DNA from: Linyphia triangularis
Taxonomy: Eukaryota; Arthropoda; Arachnida; Araneae; Linyphiidae
NCBI GenBank assembly: GCA_963978545.1
Contig: OZ021725.1
Span: forward strand, 11,919,197-11,983,196
DNA length: 64,000 nt
Direction: 5' to 3'
The notes below the pieces were generated by a model that was not told where the DNA came from, searched no databases, and worked only from the letters and a program-made list of their open reading frames with translations. Position 1 is the stretch's first letter; each line of letters starts with the position of its first letter. A program made the translations under genes and the position numbers. This document shows positions 45,349 to 57,016 of this stretch, piece after piece.

Positions 45349-46038
45349 ATGGACGACTCGTTACAACAGCTCACTTTCCAAGTCTTGCTGCAAGAATTAC
45401 AAGACGTGCGTAATCCACATTTGACCTATGAAACGCTCATTTTGCGTCTCTTGAAACGGATATCGGCGTTGCTCCACGTGCCCTGGGACACGGTGATCGA
45501 CTCGGCTAAACATTGCCAAGTGGATCCGGACTTGCACGACTCGTTGGAAACCCTGTGGCAAGCTCGCACCAAACCCGTTACGTTGGACGAGCAACACTGT
45601 GTCGAACGCATTCTTGGTAGGGATTACGTACGGGCCACTGATTTACTCAAATTAGCAGGGTGTCTGTCCAAATTTGCCGATCCTCGAGACGTATGGATCT
45701 GGTTTGCTGTGGATGGCTTTCTTGGTGACGACCCTAAACGCTATGTGGAAGCGTTAAAGTATGGACCTGATGAGTTGAAAGGCAAACATGTTCGAGCTGT
45801 ACGTCGGTTGTATCGAGACGTTGTGCAATCACCCAATCAGATGAAACAGGTGTTGGAAGAGATTTATGATGGCCATGAACAAGGCGTATATGTGGAATTG
45901 GTAGGTGGCATGGACGCGGTTGCTCAGTTGGCCGAGTGGCGTCGTGAACAGGGTGATAAAATGAAAAAGAAGCAAGATGAGCCTGTGAAAAAACGCAAAG
46001 TGGAAGATACAGTAAAAGACTGTGAAACCCAAGAATGA
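45349..46038 (+). CDS. Hypothetical protein with C-terminal nuclear localisation-like signal
   Basis: 229 residues from ATG 45349 (GGGATGG). It is mainly helical and acidic (LLQELQDVRNPHL, PDELKGKHVRAVRRLYRDV). The C-terminus has EPVKKRKVEDT, which closely resembles the monopartite nuclear localisation signal type KKxRKV. A nuclear role is inferred, but the family is not recognised. ACTGTGAAACCC before the stop and GTTTCACAGTACATT after it form an inverted pair like the repeats at 9720-10090. Confidence 0.75.
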   Translation: MDDSLQQLTFQVLLQELQDVRNPHLTYETLILRLLKRISALLHVPWDTVIDSAKHCQVDPDLHDSLETLWQARTKPVTLDEQHCVERILGRDYVRATDLLKLAGCLSKFADPRDVWIWFAVDGFLGDDPKRYVEALKYGPDELKGKHVRAVRRLYRDVVQSPNQMKQVLEEIYDGHEQGVYVELVGGMDAVAQLAEWRREQGDKMKKKQDEPVKKRKVEDTVKDCETQE

Positions 46039-46168
46039 AGCCGTTTCACAGTACATTACATAGGATAATGGTTAAGGGGCCTGGGACTGGTACCCTTGAA
46101 AAAAATTTTGGTTGGAACTCTTGGAGATTCCAGTCTGAAAAAAATGTTCTGACTCTGAGACAGCTATG

Positions 46169-46300
<132 letters not shown>

Positions 46301-46387
46301 CTATATAGTCAAGACCTCTGGAAATTTTTTGCCACACGCTGCTGGTTCTTTGGGCTAGTAACAACAAGGCCTCTCAACCAACTGCCC

Positions 46388-47511
<1,124 letters not shown>

Positions 47512-47539
47512 CGTACATATATAAAGCCTTGCTCTCAGC

Positions 47540-47767
47540 ATGTCTTATCATTCCTTCCTCAAGTCCCTATTTGGAAGCCACTATACGCTGCACCACTCAT
47601 ACTTACACGGCATACATTTGTATTGCCTGTTTGTCGTTACGCTGGTGGTGTCTTTATGCGCATACACTGCCCACTCGTACAGTCAAGAGTGTGCCAGAAC
47701 CTTTGATCAACGTGTGCATGCCTTACGGATCAAATATGCCACAAATGATGGCGCCCGTCGTGGATAA
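47540..47767 (+). CDS. Small membrane protein overlapping the lef-8 start (tentative)
   Basis: 75 residues from ATG 47540, the first ATG after the TATA (47518). A hydrophobic stretch, LYCLFVVTLVVSLCAY (about 27-42), would span a membrane. It overlaps the first 50 bp of lef-8 in another frame. It could be a genuine small membrane protein or an upstream frame that lowers lef-8 translation. It is absent from the inverted copy. Confidence 0.35.
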   Translation: MSYHSFLKSLFGSHYTLHHSYLHGIHLYCLFVVTLVVSLCAYTAHSYSQECARTFDQRVHALRIKYATNDGARRG

Positions 47768-50393
47768 TGCTCCTGACTCCCTCAATGTGCCGCAAATGAT
47801 GGCACCCATCTTGGAAAATTATGATGCCCACGTCCAAAACTTTATACATTTCTTACAAACGCGGGTGTTTTGCACCCTGTTTTACGACGGACCCACTAAC
47901 GTACAACAGCATATTCATGATAGGACAATGTATGCGTGTTCTGTCCGGTACACACCTACTCAAAAAGTCTTACGGGACGTGTTTCCTATCATGTTGGGAT
48001 CTCAACTCGATCTGGCAATTCGGCACAAGGGAATGAAAACATTTTATGGCCCTTTTCCAGAGATGACTGACGTACCCTTTCAAGACGCAGACATTGGACG
48101 TGGATTTTTCATCATTTCGGGTTTCTTGCGCCAGTTACCCTACTTTTTTACCAATGATCCCACCCAAACACATTTAGTGAAAAAGAAACTGGTGCGTGTC
48201 TTTACGTATGACGCCTATGATCGGGGAAAAGAATTGAGTTACTATCTGCATGACTATCAGACCAAGAAACGTGGGGATATGGTGATGGTCTGCAATGACG
48301 GCACCGAGTCCACCGATCACGTCACGTCCTTTTTTGATTTTTGTCCGTATCCCACCGATTCGGTCACGTACATGGCTCACGTATACCGAGAAAACCATTT
48401 TGATATTGACTCGTTAGTCAACAAGATCGTTGTAAGTCCAGGGCATTTATTCACCAAACTCTTTGTGAAATACCTGTATGGACCCATGCGAGATGGTAAT
48501 TGGTCAGCCATCAAGTCCAAAGCGGCGTTGGTCTCGAAATCCATTGAAACGGGCTGTTTGCTACACGTCTTGTCCAGGAAAACGGTGTACTTCAAAGAAG
48601 GAAAGTCTGCCGGCAAAATGACTACCACGCCTCAGGAATCCCATCGGGAAATTGGGGCCAATGGTGAAGTGTTTATGGAAAAATCCATTGGTTGCTATCG
48701 GGAAGTCAATATGCAAACGTATCCCTTGAACCCGTATTTAGCTTATATGATTGTCCGTCAAATGTCCAACAAGGTGAAAAGCAACTCGGTACCGTCATTC
48801 CACGATAGTTATTTGGGTTACTTGTGCATATTGGGTTGTTTTGAAACCAAAAATGTAGGTCGCACGAGCATGATGGTACGAAACACGGTCGTGTCGTCGT
48901 GCAATGACCTAGATCCAGTGTTTCATGACCAGTCTGCTTTATGGGACCATTTAAAGCTCGAACCAGGCCCTTCTCAGTACTTTGTCGTCGTCAATGAAGC
49001 CTGCATTCCAGTCACCAAAGCATGTTACCAGAATATGGATTTACACCAACTGAAACGTCAGTTTGTGCACGTGGAATGCTTTCAGCAAGACCCTTTCATC
49101 TATATACGGTACAAAATGGGACTCATTTATAAACAATTGCCTGGTACAGACGTGTGGGTGACTCCCAAAGACATCACCTATTGGTCCAAACGATTGCTGC
49201 AGTTGGACACGGTGGAAGATATTGCAGACCAGTTTGGGTTCAATTTCATTACCAGTTACCACGTGGATCTCAATCCGTACTTTAGACACAATGCCTTCTC
49301 CAAAAACATTTTGGCCTTTAATGCTTTAAAAAATGCCGTCTTGGCCATTCATAACCGTTACCATCTGTATTTCATGGACAGCATGTCAGCCTATTGCCAC
49401 CATGTCACTCCGTATCATCAAACCGTGTTGAAACCTGTAGAGGATGGTATTTCACCTCATTTTGTACTCAAAGTTCCTCGCGTGACAGTGGCATACATGA
49501 GTTTCCAGGGTTGTACGCAAGAAGACGGCATCGTGTGTCGGAAAGATGTCAACGCATTTGATTGTTGCCGATTTTACACCATTCGGGTCAAAATTGAAGC
49601 AGATGGCCTGGTACGATTTCATCCAATTCAAGGAGATCCTGACACATCTGGTGTGTTGGGTACCGTGATTCATTTTGGATCTGGACCCTTACACGTGGAA
49701 CCTTTTTCCATCCATGTTCACACCGAAGCCATTTCTCCGCAATGCATTCGTCTGGTGTTTACCAAGCCACCCTTTCGGGTTTTGACCCATGCATTAACAA
49801 ACACGACGCTGAGTGTGTGTGTGGAAACGGAACATTTTACCAGCACGGGTGACAAGTTGTGCAGTTTTCATGGTCAGAAAGGAGTGATGCGGGTCATGGA
49901 AACCTTACCCATCTTGAATGACAGCATTCAACCTGTTTTATTGGTCAATCCGTACTGTATGTTCCGCATGACGATCGGTCAAGTAAAGGAAGGGGAGGCC
50001 CAGAAGGGTAAAGATGCTCAAAAGATACGACCAGGGGACGTTGTGATCAATACCAAAGCTTTTTATGCCGATACGTTTTACTTTCCAATTGCGTATTGGG
50101 CCTCAGAACACTTTTACGCGCCACGGAAATGTACCATCGATAAAATCATGAACCAGGCTGTCAAAGGGCGGTCCCGTGGAGGCGGTATGCGTTTGGGAAA
50201 TATGGAACTCATGAATGGATTGCGTGGCAATGGTTTGGCAGCCTGCTTTGAGGAAAAGTTTTTTGAGCATGGCGATCGGGTTTACAATAACACGGATCCA
50301 ACGCTGCCAAAGTCCGTGGAAGTGGTCCAACAAGATGCACGGTTTTTCAAATGCAATTTGTCATACAACACCAGTCAAAGTGTTCAGTTGTAA
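47718..50393 (+). CDS. lef-8: LEF-8, Rpb2-like subunit of viral RNA polymerase
   Basis: 891 residues from ATG 47718; the frame is open further upstream, but there is no ATG between the T tract and 47718. LEF-8 is the second-largest catalytic-core subunit of the naldavirus RNA polymerase that transcribes late genes. Rpb2-type signatures are ETKNVGRTSMMVRNT (about 380), CSFHGQKGVMRVMETLPI (about 725), FRMTIGQVKEG (about 755), and KGRSRGGGMRLGNMELMNG (about 820) with a downstream Cys. Length is close to the roughly 880 residues of baculovirus LEF-8. Transcription presumably starts after TATATAAAG at 47518, leaving a leader of about 170 nt with a competing upstream frame. An internal piece (48643-49219) is repeated in inverted form at 53364-53940. 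Confidence 0.92.
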   Translation: MPYGSNMPQMMAPVVDNAPDSLNVPQMMAPILENYDAHVQNFIHFLQTRVFCTLFYDGPTNVQQHIHDRTMYACSVRYTPTQKVLRDVFPIMLGSQLDLAIRHKGMKTFYGPFPEMTDVPFQDADIGRGFFIISGFLRQLPYFFTNDPTQTHLVKKKLVRVFTYDAYDRGKELSYYLHDYQTKKRGDMVMVCNDGTESTDHVTSFFDFCPYPTDSVTYMAHVYRENHFDIDSLVNKIVVSPGHLFTKLFVKYLYGPMRDGNWSAIKSKAALVSKSIETGCLLHVLSRKTVYFKEGKSAGKMTTTPQESHREIGANGEVFMEKSIGCYREVNMQTYPLNPYLAYMIVRQMSNKVKSNSVPSFHDSYLGYLCILGCFETKNVGRTSMMVRNTVVSSCNDLDPVFHDQSALWDHLKLEPGPSQYFVVVNEACIPVTKACYQNMDLHQLKRQFVHVECFQQDPFIYIRYKMGLIYKQLPGTDVWVTPKDITYWSKRLLQLDTVEDIADQFGFNFITSYHVDLNPYFRHNAFSKNILAFNALKNAVLAIHNRYHLYFMDSMSAYCHHVTPYHQTVLKPVEDGISPHFVLKVPRVTVAYMSFQGCTQEDGIVCRKDVNAFDCCRFYTIRVKIEADGLVRFHPIQGDPDTSGVLGTVIHFGSGPLHVEPFSIHVHTEAISPQCIRLVFTKPPFRVLTHALTNTTLSVCVETEHFTSTGDKLCSFHGQKGVMRVMETLPILNDSIQPVLLVNPYCMFRMTIGQVKEGEAQKGKDAQKIRPGDVVINTKAFYADTFYFPIAYWASEHFYAPRKCTIDKIMNQAVKGRSRGGGMRLGNMELMNGLRGNGLAACFEEKFFEHGDRVYNNTDPTLPKSVEVVQQDARFFKCNLSYNTSQSVQL

Positions 50394-51215
50394 CGAAAAA
50401 ATTTTTTTAAAGTTTGGCCTCAACATCGTGGTGCAAATGGGGCTTCAACTTTAAAAGTCAGGCCAGACTTTTAAAGTTTAAGCCCTTGTTTATGCCGGCT
50501 TTTAAAGTTTAACGGTACACAGAAAAAAATTACACGTTCAACTTTAAAAGCCGAGGCAAACTAGGGCTCAAACTTTAAAAGTCCGTTACAAGTTTTAAAG
50601 TTGAACGTCCATTGGCAGTTTACGGAACCAGTCCAGTTTAAAACTGTTGCTCATGTATTTTTTCCAGTTGCCGACCTACGTTTTCCACAGTCCATTACTG
50701 TCTCAAGTATTTTTGCCGTTTGACAGTACCCACTCAAGTTGGTACTGTGAAACAGCAAAAATATGTAAGCACAATTGCTCAGGTATTTTTGCCGTTTAAC
50801 AGTACCGACTTATGTGGGTACTGTCAAACGGCAAAAATATGTAAGCAAAACTGCTTAGGTATTTTTGCCGTTTGGTGCATTTCTGCTCATGTATTTTTTC
50901 TGTTTGGGTGCTCAGCTATTTTTTCTGCTTATGTCTTTTTTCGAGTTGGTACCTGTAGCACAGTAAAACGGAAAAAATAGCTGAGCAGACCTGCTTACAT
51001 ATTTTTTCTGCTCATGTATTTTTTCGGTTTTACTGTTATATAGGTACCAACTGGCAAAAAGACATAAGCAGAAAAAATATATGAGCACCCGAGCAGAGAA
51101 AATATGTAAGCGGACCTACCAAAACGGAAAAAATAACTGAGCAAACTTACCCAAACGGAAAAAATAACTGAGCGGATTGGCCAACTCGAAATAATACATA
51201 AGCAGTGAAAAACTG
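50394..51215. repeat. hr-like region of short direct and inverted repeats
   Basis: The first 250 bp alternate AACTTTAAAAGT and TTTTAAAGTTTAAG in both orientations. From 50710 to 51210, units such as GTATTTTTGCCGTTTGACAG, ACGGCAAAAATATGTAAGCA and CGGAAAAAATAACTGAGCA recur about twelve times and form hairpins (for example around 50800-50835). No gene. It resembles baculovirus hr regions in organisation only. Confidence 0.75.
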
Positions 51216-51342
51216 GCTGAGCAAAATGCAAGTGGATCACCCATGGAAATGGAAAATGGGGCAACAGAAATTTTTTCAGTGTCTGAAAAAAGAAGGCCTG
51301 GAAAATTTTCTGGCTAAAACTCTGAGACAGCTAGGACTATGG

Positions 51343-51444
<102 letters not shown>

Positions 51445-51528
51445 CCCTATATAAGTCGTTCGGTTGTAAGCTGAAGCATCAGACTTCTTCTGGCTTTCAA
51501 TGCTGACTTATTAACCCCTTGGTGTGTC

Positions 51529-52014
51529 ATGTTTGACTTGCAAAGGCATCGGTCGTTCATTGCCGACCACTACTACAGAATTCTGCGTGATTACCACAAG
51601 CCACAAGACCTGCAGAGGTTTTGTGAACGATGGATGGATATTCTTGATATTTATTCCAAGCATCCCAATTTTGTTGCGTTTGAGCCTTCTGTACCCGTCT
51701 TACATCGGTTGGTGCCCCAAGCCGTTGGCGTGTTGGTGGTTCCCTTTTCCAACACCAAAGTATTTCCACCCTTGAGGCGGGTCAGTATTTTTCCGCTGTA
51801 CCCATTCAAGGTCCAGCACAAAGACTATGCGTTTTGCAGTCGTGAGGGTTTGGAATTGCTTCAGATGTACTTGCAATTGACTGGAATCCGGCGTGTGGGG
51901 TTCTTGAAAGTATGGACAATTCCCACTGAGCTGTCTGAAACCGATTTGGATATTTATGGGCCTAAATCATTTGCAAGTTTTCGTAGCGTGTGTCAAAGGG
52001 AAGCACGGATGTAA
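51529..52014 (+). CDS. Hypothetical protein
   Basis: 161 residues from ATG 51529, about 75 bp after the TATA. It has a mixed alpha/beta composition with aromatic residues (HYYRILRDYHKPQDLQRFCE, VFPPLRRVSIFPLYPFKV). No recognised motif. Its last 22 bp overlap the end of the convergent gene 51993-52355. It could be one of the small naldavirus core proteins, but I cannot assign it. Confidence 0.75.
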   Translation: MFDLQRHRSFIADHYYRILRDYHKPQDLQRFCERWMDILDIYSKHPNFVAFEPSVPVLHRLVPQAVGVLVVPFSNTKVFPPLRRVSIFPLYPFKVQHKDYAFCSREGLELLQMYLQLTGIRRVGFLKVWTIPTELSETDLDIYGPKSFASFRSVCQREARM

Positions 52015-52355
52015 TTTAATATGTCAATCACGTTGTGTGTGGTTGGTGGATACACACGGATCGACGGTGGCTGCTTGACCCAATCCAATACATACCGATA
52101 ATGTAAAATGTTGTACTCGTGACGGGAATCCAGCCGTATGGCTTGAATATACGTGTCCATGGATTCCGTGTCCATATACAAGTACAAAGTCTTTCCATCC
52201 ACCAAGACGTACCAGTCTTGGGGCATGATTCGTATCAGCCTAAAGTTTTTCCACGTCCATATCATTGCATAGTGATTGTGGCCTGGGCGTCCAGGGATTG
52301 GTTCCAAGTTGAAGAGCAGTAATAAAAGACCAAGAATGACAAAAATCCAATACAT
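51993..52355 (-). CDS. Small membrane-anchored protein, head-to-head with pif-2
   Basis: 120 residues from ATG 52355. Residues 2-16 (YWIFVILGLLLLLFN) form an N-terminal membrane anchor, and the remainder is soluble (MIWTWKNFRLIRIMPQDWYV). The start codon lies 20 bp inside the pif-2 coding sequence, so the two genes overlap at their 5' ends. The anchor plus ectodomain layout and location suggest an envelope protein, possibly another PIF-complex component (context only; PIF-6 is one small candidate). Confidence 0.6.
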   Translation of the reverse strand: MYWIFVILGLLLLLFNLEPIPGRPGHNHYAMIWTWKNFRLIRIMPQDWYVLVDGKTLYLYMDTESMDTYIQAIRLDSRHEYNILHYRYVLDWVKQPPSIRVYPPTTHNVIDILNYIRASL

Positions 52356-53214
52356 TTCTTTAATCTTGCTCTTAATTTTTGTCGTGAGTCTGGTCAACCT
52401 CTTTTACAAGTCGTGGCTGTATGACACCGTGGCCACGTTGCCGTCGATAGGACCTTTCAGTTCTGGCCTCAGGACATCCACCTGCCCATTGTACGGATTA
52501 AAATGCCCGACAGATGATGCTTGTGATTGTGAAGCCCTTTGCAAGAATGGAACCTTTGTCCCGTTCCGCGTCTTGGCCAATGAACCCATTTATTTGATGG
52601 ATCGCCAACTGTCGCCCGGCACGTATTGCCTTCCCAAAGGAATTGAAACGTGCAATCAAAAAACGTCATACCACGTGTTTACGTCGGCGGGCTGGAAATG
52701 CATTTCCCGCCAAGAAACTGTGGTACCTTGCCAGAATGACGAAGCGGTGGACAACAGCAAAAATATCTTGTGGGATTACCTCAAAAACCAACCAGCTCAA
52801 GACGTGGAATATCTCTATGACACTTTGTCAGACGGATCTTTACGATACCGCTGCAAGTGTGATTCTCAAGACATTCGTGGCAAACCCTTGGTAGCGACCA
52901 TACCATTCGTGTGTTCGGTGGATCATTGCATCAAAGATTTTACAAATCCATTACCCTCCATGGGCTTTACAGGAACAGCATGTGAATGTGAATTTTACAT
53001 GCATCAAGACCCCAACGATAACAGGTCACCGTGTGTGTTGGAAAGGACACGTGTGGATCAAGACAGGCTGATTGGACGAGTGGACTGCATGAACAAGTTG
53101 TCTTGGGCCAAGAGCTCACTGTTTTGTCCTGAGGGGGAAGAAGTGCTAAAGTTTGAGACGCCCGTATATAGGTTTGGTAACTTTATCGATGCCATAAAAA
53201 ATCATATCACGTAG
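52336..53214 (+). CDS. pif-2: PIF-2, per os infectivity factor
   Basis: 292 residues from ATG 52336. It has an N-terminal anchor (ISLILLLIFVVSLVNLFY) followed by a cysteine-rich ectodomain. The spacing of CDCEALC, LSPGTYCLP, CNQKTS, WKCI, LSDGSLRYRCKCD, PFVC, GTACECE, RVDCMN and LFCPEG matches the PIF-2 family. In naldaviruses PIF-2 belongs to the virion envelope complex needed for oral infection of the gut. It is shorter than baculovirus PIF-2 (around 380 residues), mostly through a short N-terminal region. Its start overlaps that of the opposite-strand gene; AATAAAAG at 52321 is the nearest TATA-like box. Confidence 0.9.
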   Translation: MTKIQYISLILLLIFVVSLVNLFYKSWLYDTVATLPSIGPFSSGLRTSTCPLYGLKCPTDDACDCEALCKNGTFVPFRVLANEPIYLMDRQLSPGTYCLPKGIETCNQKTSYHVFTSAGWKCISRQETVVPCQNDEAVDNSKNILWDYLKNQPAQDVEYLYDTLSDGSLRYRCKCDSQDIRGKPLVATIPFVCSVDHCIKDFTNPLPSMGFTGTACECEFYMHQDPNDNRSPCVLERTRVDQDRLIGRVDCMNKLSWAKSSLFCPEGEEVLKFETPVYRFGNFIDAIKNHIT

Positions 53215-53299
53215 GGTATCGGAAATGGCATCAAAGCAATTCATGAAAGTCGGCCTGGAAAAAATTTCTGACTGAAACTCTGAGCCAGCTAGGACTATG

Positions 53300-53363
<64 letters not shown>
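53215..53363. repeat. Left module and A tract ending abruptly at a lef-8 fragment
   Basis: The module (CATGAAAGTCGGCCTGG, CTGAGCCAGCTAGGACTATG) leads into 64 A (53300-53363). The T half is missing and inverted lef-8 sequence begins directly. Confidence 0.9.
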
Positions 53364-53367
<4 letters not shown>

Positions 53368-53940
53368 CCACCGTGTCCAACTGCAGCAATCGTTTGGACC
53401 AATAGGTGATGTCTTTGGGAGTCACCCACACGTCTGTACCAGGCAATTGTTTATAAATGAGTCCCATTTTGTACCGTATATAGATGAAAGGGTCTTGCTG
53501 AAAGCATTCCACGTGCACAAACTGACGTTTCAGTTGGTGTAAATCCATATTCTGGTAACATGCTTTGGTGACTGGAATGCAGGCTTCATTGACGACGACA
53601 AAGTACTGAGAAGGGCCTGGTTCGAGCTTTAAATGGTCCCATAAAGCAGACTGGTCATGAAACACTGGATCTAGGTCATTGCACGACGACACGACCGTGT
53701 TTCGTACCATCATGCTCGTGCGACCTACATTTTTGGTTTCAAAACAACCCAATATGCACAAGTAACCCAAATAACTATCGTGGAATGACGGTACCGAGTT
53801 GCTTTTCACCTTGTTGGACATTTGACGGACAATCATATAAGCTAAATACGGGTTCAAGGGATACGTTTGCATATTGACTTCCCGATAGCAACCAATGGAT
53901 TTTTCCATAAACACTTCACCATTGGCCCCAATTTCCCGAT
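53364..53940 (-). pseudogene. lef-8: Internal fragment of lef-8, inverted
   Basis: Exact reverse complement of 48643-49219, covering about 192 codons from the middle of lef-8. It lies between an A tract (53363) and 16 T (53941-53956). It has no promoter, start region or 3' end and cannot make a functional subunit. Confidence 0.9.
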
Positions 53941-53955
53941 TTTTTTTTTTTTTTT

Positions 53956-54969
53956 TCAGGCGCTACGAAGCTCAAATTGGTATCCAGTCCCTTCATTAAA
54001 CTGCTGCCCAAAAAATATTTTGTCAGCTGAAGTCTTGACTGGGTACGTGCCTTCCGGTTCAGTACTCAGTCGAGCAAAATTCTTCTTGGGCGCTTCAAAA
54101 TTTAAAATTTCTATGGGTGATCGTTCTGGGTTCTTGACCAACCCGTCTCGTGTCAAGGGTAAAGGTTTTCCTGTCCGACATTGGTATTTCAAGACCGTCA
54201 ACACGTCTTGAGCATACACGGATTTCATATCGGGTAACAATTGCCGATGCACCACGTTGATTAAATTGAAATAATGGCTGACTAACCCACATTTATGGAA
54301 CATGTACCGAATATCAGAAATGCCTACGATACAATCCACCTTGAGATGGTACAACAAAACTTGCAAATCCTTAAAGGACTTGTACAAGATTTGGTTCGGC
54401 ACAATGATGAATGAAAATGTACTCAGGTACTTGAATTCTCCACGACAGTTTTTCCCTTTATGAAAGGGTCCCCCACGTTCCAAAAGCCCTGCATTGGGAA
54501 GTCGAGTCATGAGGTCCATCACACTGTAATGCCTCGTGTATATGCTGGCGTATGTGCGCGTGGTGGCCAATTCAAACACTTGGGTATGGTTGGTAAACAA
54601 ATTTAATTCGTACCTTAAAGCATGATCCACATTGAATGATACGATATGGTCGGAAGACCGGAAATGTTTGCTATCCAACGTGCCTTGTGTATTGGTTTTT
54701 GTGAGTCGACAGGTTAACTGGATGCCAAACGCATCACCCGGATTGGGAAATTGCCGTCGAGCAGCCACGACAAATTGATAGCACAATTCTGGAATCCGAT
54801 CCAAATGGTCATGAAAGATGCGTAAATCTTTTACAGCGTGTTCCAAATGGTGCTGAAAGAGCCGCAACACAGCCTCCAAGGAATGTGGCTGAATGATGTG
54901 TAGGATACGCTGATACGTATCGGGATCGACGCGTTGCACATAATTAAACAACCTTTCTGCAACAGTCAT
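53956..54969 (-). CDS. Inverted copy of gene 46388 (possible P47-like)
   Basis: 337 residues, same product as 46388-47401. Its stop codon directly adjoins the short 16-T run (A run on the coding strand) that separates it from the lef-8 fragment. Confidence 0.75.
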   Translation of the reverse strand: MTVAERLFNYVQRVDPDTYQRILHIIQPHSLEAVLRLFQHHLEHAVKDLRIFHDHLDRIPELCYQFVVAARRQFPNPGDAFGIQLTCRLTKTNTQGTLDSKHFRSSDHIVSFNVDHALRYELNLFTNHTQVFELATTRTYASIYTRHYSVMDLMTRLPNAGLLERGGPFHKGKNCRGEFKYLSTFSFIIVPNQILYKSFKDLQVLLYHLKVDCIVGISDIRYMFHKCGLVSHYFNLINVVHRQLLPDMKSVYAQDVLTVLKYQCRTGKPLPLTRDGLVKNPERSPIEILNFEAPKKNFARLSTEPEGTYPVKTSADKIFFGQQFNEGTGYQFELRSA

Positions 54970-55056
54970 GGGCAGTTGGTTGAGAGGCCTTGTTGTTACT
55001 AGCCCAAAGAACCAGCAGCGTGTGGCAAAAAATTTCCAGAGGTCTTGACTATATAG

Positions 55057-55165
<109 letters not shown>

Positions 55166-55295
55166 CATAGCTGTCTCAGAGTCAGAACATTTTTTTCAGA
55201 CTGGAATCTCCAAGAGTTCCAACCAAAATTTTTTTCAAGGGTACCAGTCCCAGGCCCCTTAACCATTATCCTATGTAATGTACTGTGAAACGGCT

Positions 55296-55985
55296 TCATT
55301 CTTGGGTTTCACAGTCTTTTACTGTATCTTCCACTTTGCGTTTTTTCACAGGCTCATCTTGCTTCTTTTTCATTTTATCACCCTGTTCACGACGCCACTC
55401 GGCCAACTGAGCAACCGCGTCCATGCCACCTACCAATTCCACATATACGCCTTGTTCATGGCCATCATAAATCTCTTCCAACACCTGTTTCATCTGATTG
55501 GGTGATTGCACAACGTCTCGATACAACCGACGTACAGCTCGAACATGTTTGCCTTTCAACTCATCAGGTCCATACTTTAACGCTTCCACATAGCGTTTAG
55601 GGTCGTCACCAAGAAAGCCATCCACAGCAAACCAGATCCATACGTCTCGAGGATCGGCAAATTTGGACAGACACCCTGCTAATTTGAGTAAATCAGTGGC
55701 CCGTACGTAATCCCTACCAAGAATGCGTTCGACACAGTGTTGCTCGTCCAACGTAACGGGTTTGGTGCGAGCTTGCCACAGGGTTTCCAACGAGTCGTGC
55801 AAGTCCGGATCCACTTGGCAATGTTTAGCCGAGTCGATCACCGTGTCCCAGGGCACGTGGAGCAACGCCGATATCCGTTTCAAGAGACGCAAAATGAGCG
55901 TTTCATAGGTCAAATGTGGATTACGCACGTCTTGTAATTCTTGCAGCAAGACTTGGAAAGTGAGCTGTTGTAACGAGTCGTCCAT
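55296..55985 (-). CDS. Inverted copy of gene 45349 (nuclear-signal protein)
   Basis: 229 residues, start ATG at 55985. The sequence matches the other copy, including the KKRKVED tail. Confidence 0.75.
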   Translation of the reverse strand: MDDSLQQLTFQVLLQELQDVRNPHLTYETLILRLLKRISALLHVPWDTVIDSAKHCQVDPDLHDSLETLWQARTKPVTLDEQHCVERILGRDYVRATDLLKLAGCLSKFADPRDVWIWFAVDGFLGDDPKRYVEALKYGPDELKGKHVRAVRRLYRDVVQSPNQMKQVLEEIYDGHEQGVYVELVGGMDAVAQLAEWRREQGDKMKKKQDEPVKKRKVEDTVKDCETQE

Positions 55986-56045
55986 CCCGAAAGGTAACCA
56001 GAGAGCAAATGGTAATCGGGGTAGTGGGCAGCGTGCTTTTATAGC

Positions 56046-56171
<126 letters not shown>

Positions 56172-56261
56172 CAGAGATGGCGAAAGAAGTATCATGGGGC
56201 CTTTACCATCAGGAAAACTATCAACACAATTACCATGGCATTTATCCAACTACAATAAAGA

Positions 56262-56531
56262 ATGAATGAGGCTTTTGAACTAACGCTGATACGGGAACGC
56301 CAAAACATCCAACATGCTGCTCTCCACCTGATGGACTGTCTGGATAATTTTCTGTTGGGTTGTACGGACGAAGTCGTGAAACAAAAACTGACACGTGAGA
56401 GGCAAGTACTACAAAACTGTATCATTCAAACGTACTTGTCACTGGACTATGTTAAGCAAGTGGTACGACCACCCGATTGGATCGAGCCAGTACATGAACG
56501 ACACCATGAACGTGAGGAACCGTTGAAATGA
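56262..56531 (+). CDS. Inverted copy of gene 44797 (small helical protein)
   Basis: 89 residues, identical product. It is convergent with 56540-57016. Confidence 0.65.
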   Translation: MNEAFELTLIRERQNIQHAALHLMDCLDNFLLGCTDEVVKQKLTRERQVLQNCIIQTYLSLDYVKQVVRPPDWIEPVHERHHEREEPLK

Positions 56532-56539
56532 TTTTGTAA

Positions 56540-57016
56540 TCATTTCTGAACATTTTCTTGGTTTTTGCTAAATCGTGTCAGCCGTCTGTCAGCTCGTACC
56601 CATTTTTGTACTTTCACTGTTGGTAATTTGTCCAACGCTTGTTGCGTTTCATCCAGTTCTTTGAAACACGAGTCAATCAAGTCCTGCTCTTTAACGTAAG
56701 CAGCCAGTTGAAAGATGCGTGCTTCCATACTGGCCATACACGACGACGTGTACGGTATGTACTCAATGGGCAGGTGAAGAAGGCCATGAAAGTAATGCCA
56801 GGTATCTTCATCGTTTGTGCCCAACCGAGCAGGTCCACCGTGATGTGTTGCTAAACAAGTGGTATAAAAATAGTTGTGCAGAAATGTGTTGAGGTAAGGT
56901 TCCGGTACATAAAACCCTGACGATCCATAATTGATGGATTGGAAAAACTCATAGCTGAGGGTATCCAAAAACACAAAGGTGTTGGAATACTTGAGAACCA
57001 CGTAATCCACAGACAT
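56540..57016 (-). CDS. Inverted copy of family G gene 44312
   Basis: 158 residues, identical product, start ATG at 57016. Confidence 0.85.
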   Translation of the reverse strand: MSVDYVVLKYSNTFVFLDTLSYEFFQSINYGSSGFYVPEPYLNTFLHNYFYTTCLATHHGGPARLGTNDEDTWHYFHGLLHLPIEYIPYTSSCMASMEARIFQLAAYVKEQDLIDSCFKELDETQQALDKLPTVKVQKWVRADRRLTRFSKNQENVQK

